64,000 nt of DNA. Source: Linum tenue. Its lineage: Eukaryota > Streptophyta > Magnoliopsida > Malpighiales > Linaceae. The notes below the pieces were generated by a model. It was not told where the DNA came from and did no database searches. It was given only the letters and a program-made list of their open reading frames with translations. A program made the position numbers and the translations under genes. Shown piece after piece: positions 43,890 through 55,066 of this stretch (positions are counted from its first letter, which is position 1; every line of letters starts with the position of its first letter). The DNA lies in assembly GCA_946122785.1 (NCBI GenBank), contig CAMGYJ010000002.1, positions 11,296,839 to 11,360,838 on the forward strand, given 5' to 3'.

Positions 43890-44690
43890 GCTATTAGATT
43901 AGAATTAGTGATGGACGGTGAAAATTATAGGTATGACGGTCTAGCACCGCAGCTTCTCCCAAAAAAAACTCCGCACGAACGGGAGCGTGTGTCAACTCCG
44001 AAACTATCATCTATCGTTGAGGAAGGCGATATCACCCCTCGGGCGCTGTCCTGGATTGGTTCTTATCTCGCGGCCCAAGATCTTTCGCTCGATTCTTCAG
44101 TCTCTGGGGCGACGCCAAATGACTCCCAGATCCATCAATGGAGTCCTCCCCCAGTTGGGGTTGTCAAGCTTAACTCGGATGCTGGGAGTTTTCAAAAATG
44201 GGGGAGTGGGTTTTGGCTGTGTTTAGAGATTGGAGGGGAGTTTTCGTGGGAGCTACTTTGAAGAAGGAAAAGGGATCATGCAGTCCGATTGAGGCTGAGG
44301 CAAGGGCGTTGGTGATGGGATTGGTGGAAGCTAATCGAAGGAATTTGAGTTCCTTAATTATCGAGTCTGACTGTCAAGTGCTCATCAACAAACTGAGGAG
44401 GAGGGAAGAGGATTTCACCGAGCTGGGAAATTGGTGCGATGAAATTTTGAGGTTGGCGAAGGTGAATGAAGGCTTGTCGGGTTCTCAGGTGATTTGGTCG
44501 TTTGCGGGTAGAAAGAAGAACAGGGTTGCTCATTGGTTGGCCCACTCGGGGTCGAGTTGGGGCAGTCAATTGGTCTGAACCGAGAATCCCCCCTCTTTTC
44601 TTGTTCTGTTGGAAGAAGATTTGGGTCGTGGCCCATGTAACAGAGGCTGAACTTTGAATGAATACAGGTTCCCATAAAAAAAAAAAAAGA
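43890..44690 (+). pseudogene. LINE 3' fragment with RNase H domain
   Basis: A first frame (43908-44200) contains SPPPVGVVKLNSDAGSF, the first strand and aspartate of a plant LINE RNase H. After a frameshift near 44200 it reads VFRDWRGVFVGATLKKE, EAEARALVMGLVEANRR, LIIESDCQVLINKL and RKKNRVAHWLAHSG to 44578. A poly(A) tail lies at 44677-44688. It is a 5'-truncated insertion close to the foldback element, of a family different from those at 26 and 55 kb. Confidence 0.75.
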
Positions 44691-45457
44691 TGAACAGCCC
44701 AACGAAGTCATGGGCTATGAAGTTAGGCCCATATCTACCAGGCCCACGTTTCCAAACCTTATTTCAGCTCTGGGTCCAACTTATGAGCAATCAATAACCA
44801 ATCCCCCGGACACTGTTTCCCTCCCTACCTTTTCATCAAAAAAATTCATTACGGGTGGTACTTTCTGCTGTGTTGGATACAAGTATATAACTGTCACTGA
44901 TTTAAGCAGGGTAAAATGAAGCTCACTCTGTTAGCGCCTAGCGGTCATTAACCATGGGATCGGAAATTCAACCCCGACGGCTTCGAAAATAATACATACA
45001 GACCGGTTGCAAAATACTTTCTGAATGTGGTACTAATTCATAATTACAATGCAACGATTTCATACTAATAATTCTATACCTGCTTAAATTTTGATAAGAT
45101 GATCGTAGTACGAAACGAAATACACAGGTGTTTTATTTAACAAATAACATTCCAGGCCACCTTAGAAAGTAGCTAGCTAGGTCTTCAAGCACCGCTGGGC
45201 CAGCCCATCACAACAGCACGATGATGCCGTTCCGTTCCGTTCCTTACAGACGGGGAATCAAACCACCCCCACCCACCGGAACAACCTCCCGTGCCCCAAA
45301 CACAACCAAACTCGAAACAAAATAAAAACACAGTTTACAGTTACACGCCCCACTCCCTAACTCAAACCTAGCCTGCACTGCGCACACATTTTTAATTATT
45401 ACAAAACACACATGCATGCACGTACGACGCGCAACACACTCCTATCCCCACTTCCCT
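44691..45457. other. Intergenic sequence and 3' UTR of the LEA gene
   Basis: No gene is seen. The last 300 bp or so before 45457 should include the minus-strand 3' UTR; AAATAAAA-type signals occur on that strand near 45131 and 45318. Confidence 0.4.
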
Positions 45458-46067
45458 CTAGTAATTGGACTCCTTGCGCGTCGTGGTGGTAGTAGTACGC
45501 TGCCCGCCGGTGCCACCCAACACACCGCCCGTCCCATGCTCCTGCCTCTCATGAATCACCCGATCCTCCCCGGTCCCGCCGGTGGTGCTGCTCTGCTCGT
45601 GCTGCTGCCCGCCCATCCCCAGCGTCTGTTTCACGGTGTCCGCTGCGCTCTCGGCCATGTGCTTCACCTTGTCCCCCGTCTGCGCCAGCACCCCTTTCGT
45701 CTTCTCCTTCCCTTCGTACGTCTTCTCCTTGGTCGCTTCCGCCGCCTGCGCAGCCTTCTCTCTTGCCTCCTGAGCCGTCTGGGCAGCCCTCTCTTTGGCC
45801 TCCTGTGCCTTCTGCTCGGTCGTCTCCTTTGCTGACCGAGCCTTCTCCTTCACCGTGTCCGCCACCCTCCCAGTCTTCTCCTGCACTCACCCAACAAAAA
45901 AAAAAAAAAAACAGCTATAGTATTAGCCTCCTTCCTTATAAATGAGTTGAGAGAAGAAGGTTGTGGTTAGGGAAGAGGTATATCCGTATATTATATGTAT
46001 ATACCTCAGCGCGGCCTTCGGCTTGGCCAGCTCTGTAGTAATGCTCCTGAGGCTGATTCGACGACAT
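45458..46067 (-). CDS. LEA protein, group 3 (LEA_4), two exons
   Basis: Exon 1 (46067-46005) encodes MSSNQPQEHYYRAGQAEGRAE. The intron has GTATAT and GTGCAG borders (46004-45881) and an A-run on the plus strand; exon 2 runs 45880-45458. The 161-residue product is hydrophilic, Ala/Lys/Glu-rich and without transmembrane segments. It has repeating 11-residue amphipathic units such as EKARSAKETTE and AQEAREKAAQA (about residues 30-95), then DKVKHMAESAADTVKQTL and a Gly/Thr-rich tail (TTTTTTRKESNY). Such proteins are disordered when hydrated, become helical on drying, and protect membranes and enzymes in seeds and stressed tissue. Reading frame, splice phases and codon use (GC-rich third positions) are intact. 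This is the one convincing host gene. Confidence 0.93.
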
Positions 46068-46202
46068 TCTCCTGCTCTCTGTCTCTGTGTATACGAAACT
46101 CTCGACTGATACCGCTACCAGCTAATATGTATAGGTTTCTTTTCTTTTCTTTTCTCCTATTTCACTCTTTTGTGGGTTTCGAATGGCGGGGGAAGTGGAG
46201 GG

Positions 46203-46211
46203 ATATATATA
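46203..46211 (-). promoter_or_regulatory. TATA box of the LEA gene
   Basis: TATATATAT, symmetric in sequence, lies about 136-144 bp upstream of the minus-strand ATG, leaving a leader of roughly 100 bp. Confidence 0.6.
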
Positions 46212-46237
46212 ACCGCTAAGCAGGTTACATGATCTCC

Positions 46238-46447
46238 ACACGTGTCTCTGCCAAGGGGACACTTGTATTCCACGTGTCGTTACATGGTGAAGCATCTCTC
46301 CTCTCCTCTCCTCTCTTCTCCTCTTTTGGCAGACGGCAAGGGGGAAAATATAATTATGCAATATATATCATTTAATCATTATGGGGAGTGAAGTGGCCAT
46401 TGCAGTGAAGACACGTGCTGTGGGCGACTGCTCTGTTTGGACGTGTG
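46238..46447 (-). promoter_or_regulatory. ABRE/G-box cluster in the LEA promoter
   Basis: Four ACGTG cores occur upstream of the TATA box: ACACGTGTC (46238-46246), CCACGTGTC (46270-46278), ACACGTGC (46411-46418) and ACGTGTGTC (46441-46449). In plants, clustered ACGTG boxes bind ABF/AREB bZIP factors and confer abscisic-acid and drought response, fitting a LEA gene. Confidence 0.7.
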
Positions 46448-46449
46448 TC

Positions 46450-47074
46450 ATTTATTTAAGTTTAACCATGCTGGTTAGTGGGTCGACAGCTGTCTGCTTC
46501 TTGTTGCTGTTATTTATGCAATTCAGCAATTGCATTGCGTGGCATGTTACTTGCCAAGGAGTTGGGGAAACTACAAGAGAGACGCGACACAGAAAATAAA
46601 AAAGGTTTATCTTAAAACATATTTGGAATAATATTGGCTACGTCGTATGTACGTGGTTACGTACAGATGTTTCATCTTTATCATGCATGTTAGTCGGTGC
46701 CTCGGTGGACTTACGTTTATCGTTTTGGTTTCGATTACTATTTATGGATCAGATGAGATTGTTTGGCATATATAAATTTTCCTTCTATTTTATTAATTCT
46801 TCCTTTTGTTTAAATGCTGCATGCTGCTGCCGTTCATCTCTCTTTCTAGTGTTGGATTTCAATTAATACCGTATTAATTTTAGTCCAAACCACATCAAAG
46901 TGGGGGCATTCTAACCGTTAATCATTAATATAGATATATGGGTCATAGGGACACGGCTAATTTATTGACCATTGGATTGGTAGTAGTTTGACTTCGGGTA
47001 GATACGGATCCATCATCCTTTGGGGATGCTCAAGACATTGCTAAAATTTAAGTAGAGATTACAGGTCCTTTAAT
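46450..47074. other. Intergenic, no feature seen
   Basis: AT-rich upstream sequence of the LEA gene. The short plus-strand frame starting at 46381 overlaps the promoter and resembles no protein. Confidence 0.4.
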
Positions 47075-47382
47075 TAGGGTGGTTATACGGTCCGGTTAAA
47101 TTGGACCAAATTGATCCGGTCCCAGTCCAGTATTTTCGGGAATACAAGGACCAAAAATTGGATTGGATACAGTCCGGTCTTGATTCGGTTCGGTCCCAAT
47201 TTGATCTTGATTTTAGGTGTTGGGGGTCTCTTATCCGGTCTTTATCCGGGTTTTATACATCAAATCTAAGCCCGAATATGATATTGGATTGTTTGTTATC
47301 CGGTCCCTGTTCGGTCCCGGTTCGGGTTATACGGTCCGATTTCGGATAAAATCAAACAGTTCTTACCAAATAGCCAGCCCTA
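47075..47382. mobile_element. 308-bp hAT-type MITE
   Basis: Ends TAGGGTGGTTATACGG and, inverted, TAGGGCTGGCTATTTGG have the TAGGG start of hAT elements. Flanks CCTTTAAT and CCTTTATG agree at 6 of 8 bases. The interior is full of GGTCCGGTT and CGGTCCCGGTTCGG-like repeats in both orientations. The open frames within it are repeat artefacts. Confidence 0.7.
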
Positions 47383-47639
47383 CCTTTATGGCTTTGGAGA
47401 AAAGAAAAAAATATAGATATTAGTCTTTGTGATTTGATCCGTAACACACCAATTATAGAGCAAATATGATACGTTACAAACCATTAATATTTTACTATCT
47501 TTAAAACATAAATGCAATTATAATCTAAAACAAAGTGTCAATAGAACCAATATTCCCAATTTGTATCCAAACTCTAAAATTAAATTTCCTATTTATTGAC
47601 GAAAGTTGAATCACTATTAGGTTGAATTATTTTACTTGA

Positions 47640-47948
47640 TTCTTGGTATGCAACTGTAAGAGTTGGACTATCGCTTTGATGAGGTGATGAATACTAGATT
47701 GTTAACTTGTATGACTTGTCTTAATACTGAGTTTGCTGGTTTTGACAAGGAGAAGCTAATAAGTCTTATTTGTTTTAACCTGAATGAGGTAGGTCCCTTT
47801 CTTTATTCAATTTTTCTAGGACACTTTGAGAATTATTATAGTAGTTTCAAGAACGATGAATTGATGAATTAGCTTACTTTATGGTGAAAAAAAAGTAAAT
47901 CTATCACGTTCTTCGAACTATTTGCTTCTCGAACTTGTATTGATTTTA
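47640..47948 (+). pseudogene. Old hAT transposase fragment, left half
   Basis: The frame ELDYRFDEVMNTRLLTCMTC ... FDKEKLISLICFNLNEVG, then FENYYSSFKNDELMN and (after stops) ITFFELFASRTCIDF, follows the region just before the dimerisation domain of TTF/ZMYM-like hAT transposases. The last codons (TTGATTTTA, 47940-47948) are the target duplication of a 5.1-kb MULE. The gene continues at 53037. Confidence 0.65.
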
Positions 47949-48305
47949 GGGTAAATACAATGTATTAGCCACAACTATTATGAAATGGGGAATTATAGCC
48001 ACAACTATGAAAATTCAAATTATTAGCCATAACTATTGTTGCGGGTAGGGCTCGGAATCCGGTAAACTAGAAACTGGCCAGTTTAAACCTTCCTGGTTGT
48101 AACCGGCGACTGGATTCCATTCAGTCCAATCCAATTTGCGGTTGTAAACTTCATACAAAAAACCGGCCCAGTCCAATCTGGTTAAAACCGGATAAATGAA
48201 ATACACCCAGCCCAGCCCATCCCCAGAGCCAAGCCCGCCCCCTAACCCCACTCCCAACCCTAAACGACCCTTACATCCACTCTATTCTTTTCTTTCGCTC
48301 TCTAA

Positions 48306-49155
48306 CCCTCAATGGGGGATGGACTTTTTGGGACCCTTTCCCACGGCTCCCGGACGAAAGAAGTGGCTGATCGTAGCCATTAACTATTTCACCAAGTGGA
48401 TCGAGGCTGAGGCGATCACTAGCCTATCCACTCAGCGAGTTGAAAAGTTTTTATGGTTAAACATCTTATGCAGGTTCAGTCTCCCTCACACTCTAATCAT
48501 GGATCAGGGGACACAATTCCAAAGCGAAGATTTACAGGCCTATTGCGCCCAATATGGAATCCTACTTCGATATGCCTCAGTGGCCTATCCGCAAGCTAAC
48601 GGTCAGGCTGAGGCAGCTAACAAAAGCATCATATGGCGCCTAAAAACCAGATTAGGCCAAGCCAAGGGTCGATGGGTCGAGGAGCTGCCCCATGTGCTTT
48701 GGGCCCACCAGACAACTTACAAAACCTCCACTGGGGAGACGCCATACGCCCTGACTTATGGCACTGATGCTGTGCTACCAATTGAAATGGAGCTCTCCTC
48801 GTACATAATTCAAGCATTCCGCCCCGATGAAAATCAAATCGAGCTCACTCATGATCTACATCTCATCGAGGAGCATCGAGAGGAAGCGCTTTTGCGACTC
48901 GCCGCTTCCAAAGAGAGGATCGCCCGTTACTACAACGCCAAGGTGAGAAATCGACCTATCCAGGAAGGAGAATGGGTTCAGAGGAGAAACTTCAAACACA
49001 TTCCAAGTCAGGGAAAGTTCACCCCCCAGTGGGAGGGTCCTTACAAAGTGCGTAAAGTGGTAGGACCAAATACCGTAAAACTGTCACTCCCTAATGGTCA
49101 AGACATGTCAAGGACTTGGAACACAATGCATCTCAGGAGATACTTTACTCCATAA
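48306..49155 (+). CDS. Ty3/gypsy (Tat-like) integrase, C-terminal two thirds
   Basis: The frame is open for about 283 codons from WGMDFLGPFPTAPG. The integrase core shows the catalytic triad: D in GMDFLGPF, D in LIMDQGTQF, E in NGQAEAANKSI. It continues through GRWVEELPHVLWAHQTT, STGETPYALTYG and the C-terminal WEGPYKVRKVVGPNTV ... LSRTWN-like end (MSRTWNTMHLRRYF). The enzyme inserts retrotransposon cDNA into chromosomes. The zinc-binding HHCC domain, RT and protease are missing, and the codons upstream of 48306 are not coding-like, so it is a truncated relic although its frame is open. Confidence 0.85.
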
Positions 49156-49384
49156 ATGTGGTACATCCTCGCTATCTTTTAAATAAACACCCCAGTGGAT
49201 TTGTTCCCTAAATAAATGCCATGGTTGGGTGAAAGATAGCTAGTAATAAAAGGAGCATGTTTATTATAGTTATTTCAAAAGTTTGGAACCCATTGTACAG
49301 TACTTACTACAGATATTTATAAGCTAAGCTATTTACATGGCCGAGTATCTTAAAATGTTATTTCAAGTTGGAATTTCATAATCT

Positions 49385-50140
49385 TTAGTTCTCTAAAAAC
49401 TCTGGGCCAAGTAACTCTCTTGCAGCCAACAACATTGCCGTGGAGATATTAAAATATGAATGTACTGGAGTGCCAACCATTGGAGGTGCCTCAGAAACCG
49501 CATCTAAAAGTGGCGAGACGCGATGAAATTCAATCTCCACATTCGAAATATGGCTTACGGCCTCCCTACACTCAGAAGCACCAACACATTCCTCCACGAC
49601 ATTCATAATTTGGGATGTCACCTCCTCAGGTTCCGAAGTAGTCGCGCATTCCTCCACCACTTGACGAAGGCGAATGTCATCAAGATCTCTTGCAGGATAC
49701 ATACAATAAATCGCCTTCCTAGCCAGACGATGGACATTATCCATCACTCCTGAAAACGCCATCTGTAGCTGATGATGTAGAGTATTGTTCTCTGATCGGA
49801 GGGTGGTGTTTTCTGAGTGCAAACCAGTATTCTCCGATCGTAAAGTCCTCCTGGTTAGCCTCTCCTCACACATACTGGCATGAAGTTGCTCCACTTTTTC
49901 ACGAAGGCCAGCCTCGGCTGCTTCTGAGGTACGCAACTCTTGTGTGGCTGTGTCAACATGTTGTTGAGCCTCCGCCATTTTTGCAGCCCATTCACAGGAC
50001 TTGGAAGAAAATTGCTCCTCTCTTATCTTCATCTGGATCTTCATTTCCTCCAAAGAACGAGTTGCCTGCTCTCGGGCCTCAGTTACCCGAAGCTTTGCCG
50101 TGGTTAGACGATCCTCCATGGTAACAGCATACCTCGCCAA
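49385..50140 (-). CDS. Antisense coiled-coil ORF of the Tat-like element
   Basis: A 251-residue intact frame starts MARYAVTMEDRLTTAKLRV. It is rich in Glu, Arg and Ala with heptad-like spacing and a repeated SENTGLHSENTTLRSENN segment (about residues 100-120), so a coiled coil. It lies opposite in strand between integrase and 3' LTR, the place where several Tat-lineage elements carry an antisense ORF of unknown function. It may be the last exon of the gene starting at 51526; splice junctions were not established. Confidence 0.55.
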   Translation of the reverse strand: MARYAVTMEDRLTTAKLRVTEAREQATRSLEEMKIQMKIREEQFSSKSCEWAAKMAEAQQHVDTATQELRTSEAAEAGLREKVEQLHASMCEERLTRRTLRSENTGLHSENTTLRSENNTLHHQLQMAFSGVMDNVHRLARKAIYCMYPARDLDDIRLRQVVEECATTSEPEEVTSQIMNVVEECVGASECREAVSHISNVEIEFHRVSPLLDAVSEAPPMVGTPVHSYFNISTAMLLAARELLGPEFLEN

Positions 50141-50879
50141 CTATTAAAAAAGGAGCAAGGTCAATATATCATATTTGAATTAAAGACCCAGGAATAAAGG
50201 AAGAATGTAAAAACACCTCTGAAATGGACGAAGCTAAAGTGGATCCTGTAGCTACATCATCTAAAGCAGGAAAGTGTTTCCCCGCCTCACAAAGGGTGTC
50301 ATAAGTTATGACATCACCATCCAAGATTCCATCTTTATTGACTCTTGAAGACTCCCCCCCTCTCCTTCAAGGTTCCCCTATCGCACACTGGGCTTTTTCC
50401 TTTTCTGGCTCTCCCCTCGGAATGACACTTTCCGACAGGTGAATCCCCTGATTCTCGCACTGAAGAACGATTTCTCTTCGGCTGATCACGACGAACTCCC
50501 AATCGTTTGCGAAGGGGATTATTTGGTATCTGACAAATTGACACCCCAACGTACGAGTGAGGCACTACTGGCACCTCCCTATTCTTCATACAAACCTTAA
50601 ACTGGGAATAGTCTGCAGGAGGATTACAATTAGAAAATCCAGTAAAAAAAAAGATAGAGAGAGAGAGGGGAACATTGTAAAAGAGACATACCTTTACCAT
50701 AGACAGCAAGAAACAAGCATGCTCGATCCCCAGGACTGCTTATACTAATGGGTTTCTCACGAAGGAGTCGGTCACGTTGTACAACAATCTCTCCCTCAAT
50801 CACAGGATCCTGAAACCCTCCTGTAACACCCTCATTCCACTCAGCCGGAACTAGGTTACCGCCCGAGGTAAACTCACCA

Positions 50880-51526
50880 GGCGGGGCAAGAAAATAAAAG
50901 AATTATGTCTCCCATGATCCTCTCAAGTGGCTAAGCGAAGTGGAGAGATTATTGGTTGACTTATGCTTGTGCAATTCCCAACCAATTCGGTTATGACGGA
51001 AGAAAAAGCAGGCGTAAAAGAATTCCGGGGAGGGAGGAACCCCAGCTCGACGACATGACAGGGTAAAGCAAGCGATGAAAGTCCAAAAACAAGGACTAAC
51101 TGAGTCAATAGAAAGCTTACTACGTTTCATTACCACACACAACCAACACGACAACGGTAGTCGAAACCCATATTCCAGAGAAGAGCGGAAAAGTCATCGC
51201 CATGATGATGGGTGACTTGCAGCTGAAACAAATATATTGGGCAGGGCATACCTCCAATGATGAGGCATACCATACGACACCAGCAGCTCGCGTAGCCACC
51301 TTTCGCTTTGCGTAAAACCATGCCCCAGGCCTCCCACTGGGTACTCTGAAGGCACTCGACCCAAATGGTACATCACCTCCCAAGGGCAAATATTAAAACC
51401 CAGGGGATTAGATGCTATATTTTGGTATCCACCGCCATCGGAACCCCTTGCCCGCACAACGGTGGAGGGAGGCGGTATCACCGTAGAACGATGATTATTG
51501 CGGGATGAGGAAGGTAAACTCGACAT
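50880..51526 (-). CDS. Antisense ORF region, 5' exons (function unknown)
   Basis: It starts MSSLPSSSRNNHRSTVIPPP (51526) and reads to about 51194. A second frame (51154-50903) contains ACFTLSCRRAGVPPSPEFFY and FFRHNRIGWELHKHKS, faintly like the gypsy-type transposon domain found in antisense ORFs of Tat elements. One frameshift or intron separates them, and 50880-50150 has further short frames. Assignment is by position and weak similarity only. Confidence 0.4.
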
Positions 51527-51792
51527 TTTACAAAAAGGTAAAATAAAATTTTACTTTATGTAAATGAGAAAGGTAGAGTAAAAGTTTATTGTGGGTAAAC
51601 TTTGTATTGCCAAAGGGAAGTTGTAGAGAAGAAGTAAGGAGCAGGAAATTGTGAAGTTGTGAAGTGAGAATGAATTAGATTCCCCTCCGCTTCAGTATTT
51701 ATAGGCATGCACGTGAGACGGGGTCTAACACCGACTTACCGTCAGAAAATGTCCGGATGAACTCCGAATTTTTCTATCGGTAAGGGGGCAAT

Positions 51793-52884
51793 TGATGACC
51801 CAGTTTTTGGCCAATAAAATTTTATAAATATTAAACACCTCTCATTTTGTTAATACACTCGATAAATTTTTAAGTATTACGGTGCTTAAAACACCCGAAA
51901 ATTTATACTGTACCGTTGTATAAATGGGAATCTTTCCTAAACCATTAATTTCGTCTTCTTTCATTTTCTTACATTTCCTATGCCTTTTGTCTCTTTCCCT
52001 ACTTCCTTTTTCCCATGTGAGATGGCAGAAGCCTCTTCACTTAACTTCCTTTCCATTTCTTCCTTTCCTTTTACTCCCACATGCATGCATGGACTACCCA
52101 CCCTTCCCCATTCACTAACATTCCTACACTTTCCTACACATTCTTACACATGCCTACACTTTCCTACACTTTCCTACACTTTCTCATTCATTCCTCCTCT
52201 TTCTTTCATTTACTTACATATTAATTTACTTACGTACATATTCATGCATATACATGCATATACGTAAATGTTTCTCGTTTACATTACCCATACTCCTTTA
52301 TTTTCCCTTATATACTTACACTTTCTCATACTTTCGCATACACACTTGGATATTCTCATATACCATGATTATTGAGAAATGTTGGTGAATGTTAACGTAA
52401 GTCAAGGAATTCAACTACGATTTTTCCCTATAAATAGGGAGCACCCCTTCCCCTTTCGGAGGACCATAAGTCCCTCCACACACCACAACTCACACACAAT
52501 ACACTCTCTCTACTTTCTCTCTCTAAAAACGTTTTCTCTCTCCTCCCGATATCCTAAAACGTGTTAAACCTCTAAACACTCAACACACCCTCAATTTGGC
52601 GGACTAAGCCATGGAATCGTGGATAGTCTCCACCGGGCGGCATTAAATAGCCGACGACGCTCAATTACGACCGTGGGACCGAACCAGGTCTAACGTCATC
52701 GTATTTATTTTATTCCCTTCAGGTTACTAATTTGAGCTTCGGAGGAGGTTCCAACCAGGACTCCTCCGGTGGGACCTTTTTTTTCAGGTATTCGCACGGA
52801 GCTGGAGGTGGTTAAAGGCTTTGGGAAATCAGCGCTCTCCGGACCTTAAACATATTGAAGCAGGCTGCTCTAAGCTTGGCATCA
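51793..52884 (+). repeat. 3' LTR of the Tat-like gypsy element
   Basis: It starts TGATGACCCAG after a polypurine tract (AAGGGGGCAAT) and ends TTGGCATCA, giving TG...CA ends over 1092 bp. A TATA box (TATAAATAG, 52429-52437) and a CT-rich leader (52490-52560) mark the U3/R boundary region. No second LTR is present in the window. The short frames within are not genes. Confidence 0.78.
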
Positions 52885-53036
52885 ACAATAACTTTAAAGT
52901 ATAAAAGTTTAGTCAGTATTACTAACGGAATTGTTAACAAATAGTTAACGTTTGGCTAATAATTTCCATAGTTGTGACTATAATTCCTCGCTTCATAATA
53001 GTTGTGGCTAATATATTGTATTTACCCTTGATTTTA

Positions 53037-53352
53037 CTAGTTGCAACTACAAGAATTTTAATCCAAGTCATACAAGTATTGGTTTTAACTACATTAAGAA
53101 CAAGTTTCAAAATTTAATAGACAACAAGTTCTTAAATGATTGTATAATATGATATATTGAAAAAGATTTGTTGAGTACGGTAGACACAGAGTGTATTTTA
53201 CACCTTTTCAGTCAAATATTTTCTAATAAATATATTGAAAACACTTTATACTAGTAGAATATTTATAATATAAGAAATATTTTTAATTTTTTAATTACTA
53301 TTTAATTAAATTTTGAAAGAGAACACCGCAAAATAAATTATTGGGTCCACTG
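53037..53352 (+). pseudogene. Old hAT fragment, right half with dimerisation remnant and TIR
   Basis: Codons read NYIKNKFQNLIDNKFLNDC, then YIEKDLLSTVDTECILHLF, the hAT dimerisation (hATC) domain. It aligns with 55100-55290 and 33838-33950. The element ends TGGGTCCACTG at 53352, the same terminus as the other two copies. Together with 47640-47948 it forms one dead hAT split by the MULE. Confidence 0.7.
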
Positions 53353-54228
53353 GTATAACCCCAATAATGTTGAAATAAAGCCAATAACTCAAGATAGGAT
53401 CAGGGGTATCAAACAAATGCACCATTCGGTAGGTATGAGATGGCCAACCGAGGCTAAGTAATCAGCCAGGAAGTAACTTTCCCGGAACACGTGAGTCAGG
53501 GGCGGATTTATGGGTGTTTAGGAGTGTCCTGGGACACCCCTAAAATTTGGGAAACTAATTATCGAACCCTCGGTAGTAAAATGCGCAAGGGGAATATATT
53601 TATATATATTTGTGATGGGATTAGAACTCGGGACACTGTAATGGTTAGTGTGAATGTTTTCCACTGGAAACAACCAACTTCGTGTTATTATTTCGACACA
53701 TATTGATTAATTTAAACGATAAATTGGCTAGACAGCTAAAAATTAATGAACGGTATCGGGACACCCCTACCTCAGCCGAGAAAGACCATCGAAATCCCCT
53801 TTTGATTTCCGACTTTTCACCGCCCTCGCACAGGCACAACTGCACTCCGGAAACCAGCTCCCAGCGACACTCGAGCATCTGCTCCTCCAACAGGCAAAGG
53901 CAGCGGCAGACTAGTTGTTTGCCGATGAATCTCTGAGTCTGACTTCTTCCTTCGAATCCAACCTACTCCTTCGACTTTGCAGCAGCCACTGTTCGCATAA
54001 GGCATAACCTAGATAGCTTTCCAAGTTTTCTTATTTCAAAATTTCAATTGGGTCATGTTCTTGTTTGGTAGTCATATGTTGCATTCTTCGTTGCCTTTGT
54101 TCTTGTTTGGGTGAGAGCCGAGAGGAGCAGAAGTTTGGATGCTGCGGCAGGGTGTTTCGTTCCAGAAATATGCTCTTTATTCATTCCTTAGTTGTTTTTA
54201 TTGTTGTCTCTGAATTAGGTACAAACAA

Positions 54229-54852
54229 ATGGAAAGATATTACACAAGAAAGGTCCTTAGTACTCCAAATTTTCAAACTGAAGGTGTCGAAGCTAGTGGA
54301 AGTAGACAAGCTCAAACCTTTCATCTCTCACAGGCAGTGGGAGCTCCTCAAACACAAGAACCAAATCTTTCAGGTTCAGTCAATCACTCTTCAGAGAAAA
54401 GTGAGTCTTCTTCAGCAAAGCCAGATATGGAGTTTGATATAAACTCTTTGCCACTAGATCCGGGATTAAGAGCTAAAATATCTAGTTTTCATCCCAATAT
54501 CCATGATGAGGTTAGAAGATATTATCATCAAAAGGGTCCTATTCAACCAAAGGGTCATGCTTTTCCTTGGAGAAATTTCAGTGGAAAGAACCGTAGATTC
54601 CAAGAGTCTTGGTTTAAAAAGCATAATTGGCTTTTGTATAGTGTTTCAAAAGATGCAGCTTATTGTCTATACTGCTATGTGTTCAGCAAAAGAGGTGAAA
54701 GTGATGATGGCTTTATTGGTGAAGGTTTTAAGACATGGAATAAATTGAAAGCTTTTGTTGGTCATGTTGGTGCACATAACAATTACCACAATAGAGATAA
54801 AAACAATTCTGATCTTTTAATGAAGCAAGCAACAGGCATTCAAGTTGCATGA
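54229..54852 (+). CDS. hAT transposase N-terminus with TTF-type zinc finger
   Basis: A 207-codon frame reads PDMEFDINSLPLDPGLR, then the TTF-type block YYHQKGPIQPKGHAFPW ... RRFQESWFKKHNWLLYSVSKD and AAYCLYCYVFSKRG, ending GFKTWNKLKAFVGHVGAHNN. This is the zinc-finger start of ZMYM1-like plant hAT transposases, which bind transposon ends. The start may lie in an upstream exon. The stop after KQATGIQVA reflects loss of the catalytic region. Confidence 0.75.
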   Translation: MERYYTRKVLSTPNFQTEGVEASGSRQAQTFHLSQAVGAPQTQEPNLSGSVNHSSEKSESSSAKPDMEFDINSLPLDPGLRAKISSFHPNIHDEVRRYYHQKGPIQPKGHAFPWRNFSGKNRRFQESWFKKHNWLLYSVSKDAAYCLYCYVFSKRGESDDGFIGEGFKTWNKLKAFVGHVGAHNNYHNRDKNNSDLLMKQATGIQVA

Positions 54853-55066
54853 TGCAGACAATCAGATCAAGCCATAAGAGATTATCGAATTCGTTTGGTT
54901 GCTCGATTTTATCCTTAAGAGTTTGGTCACCTATCTGACTCATTTCTTCTATGGGACTTTGAGAATTACTATCATTGTGTTAAGAATGATGAGTTATTCC
55001 GTGGATTAAAATGAATTGATGAATTATCTCAGTTGATGGTAACGAAAAAAGTGAATCTTTCATATC

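Larger units (their letters stand above)
47949..53027. mobile_element. 5.1-kb MULE containing a Tat-like gypsy 3' half
   Basis: Inverted ends GGGTAAATACAAT (47949) and ATTGTATTTACCC (to 53027) begin TIRs of about 75-80 bp rich in ATTAGCCACAACTAT units. The flanking duplication TTGATTTTA is perfect (47940-47948 and 53028-53036), 9 bp as expected. The element carries no MULE transposase. It contains a gypsy integrase frame (48306-49155), antisense frames (49385-51526) and a complete LTR (51793-52884). Either the retrotransposon piece was captured, or it inserted and was later truncated; the 48040-48300 junction shows no LTR. Confidence 0.85.

Noticed and set aside
45549..45890. Alternative-frame minus ORF over the LEA gene (113 codons)
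   Set aside because: It is a +1 shadow; the LEA frame has the 11-mer repeats and a clean splice to an ATG exon.
53496..53936. Short frames at the left end of the hAT element
   Set aside because: They lie in the terminal region of the element and show no domain; the supported coding exon starts further in.
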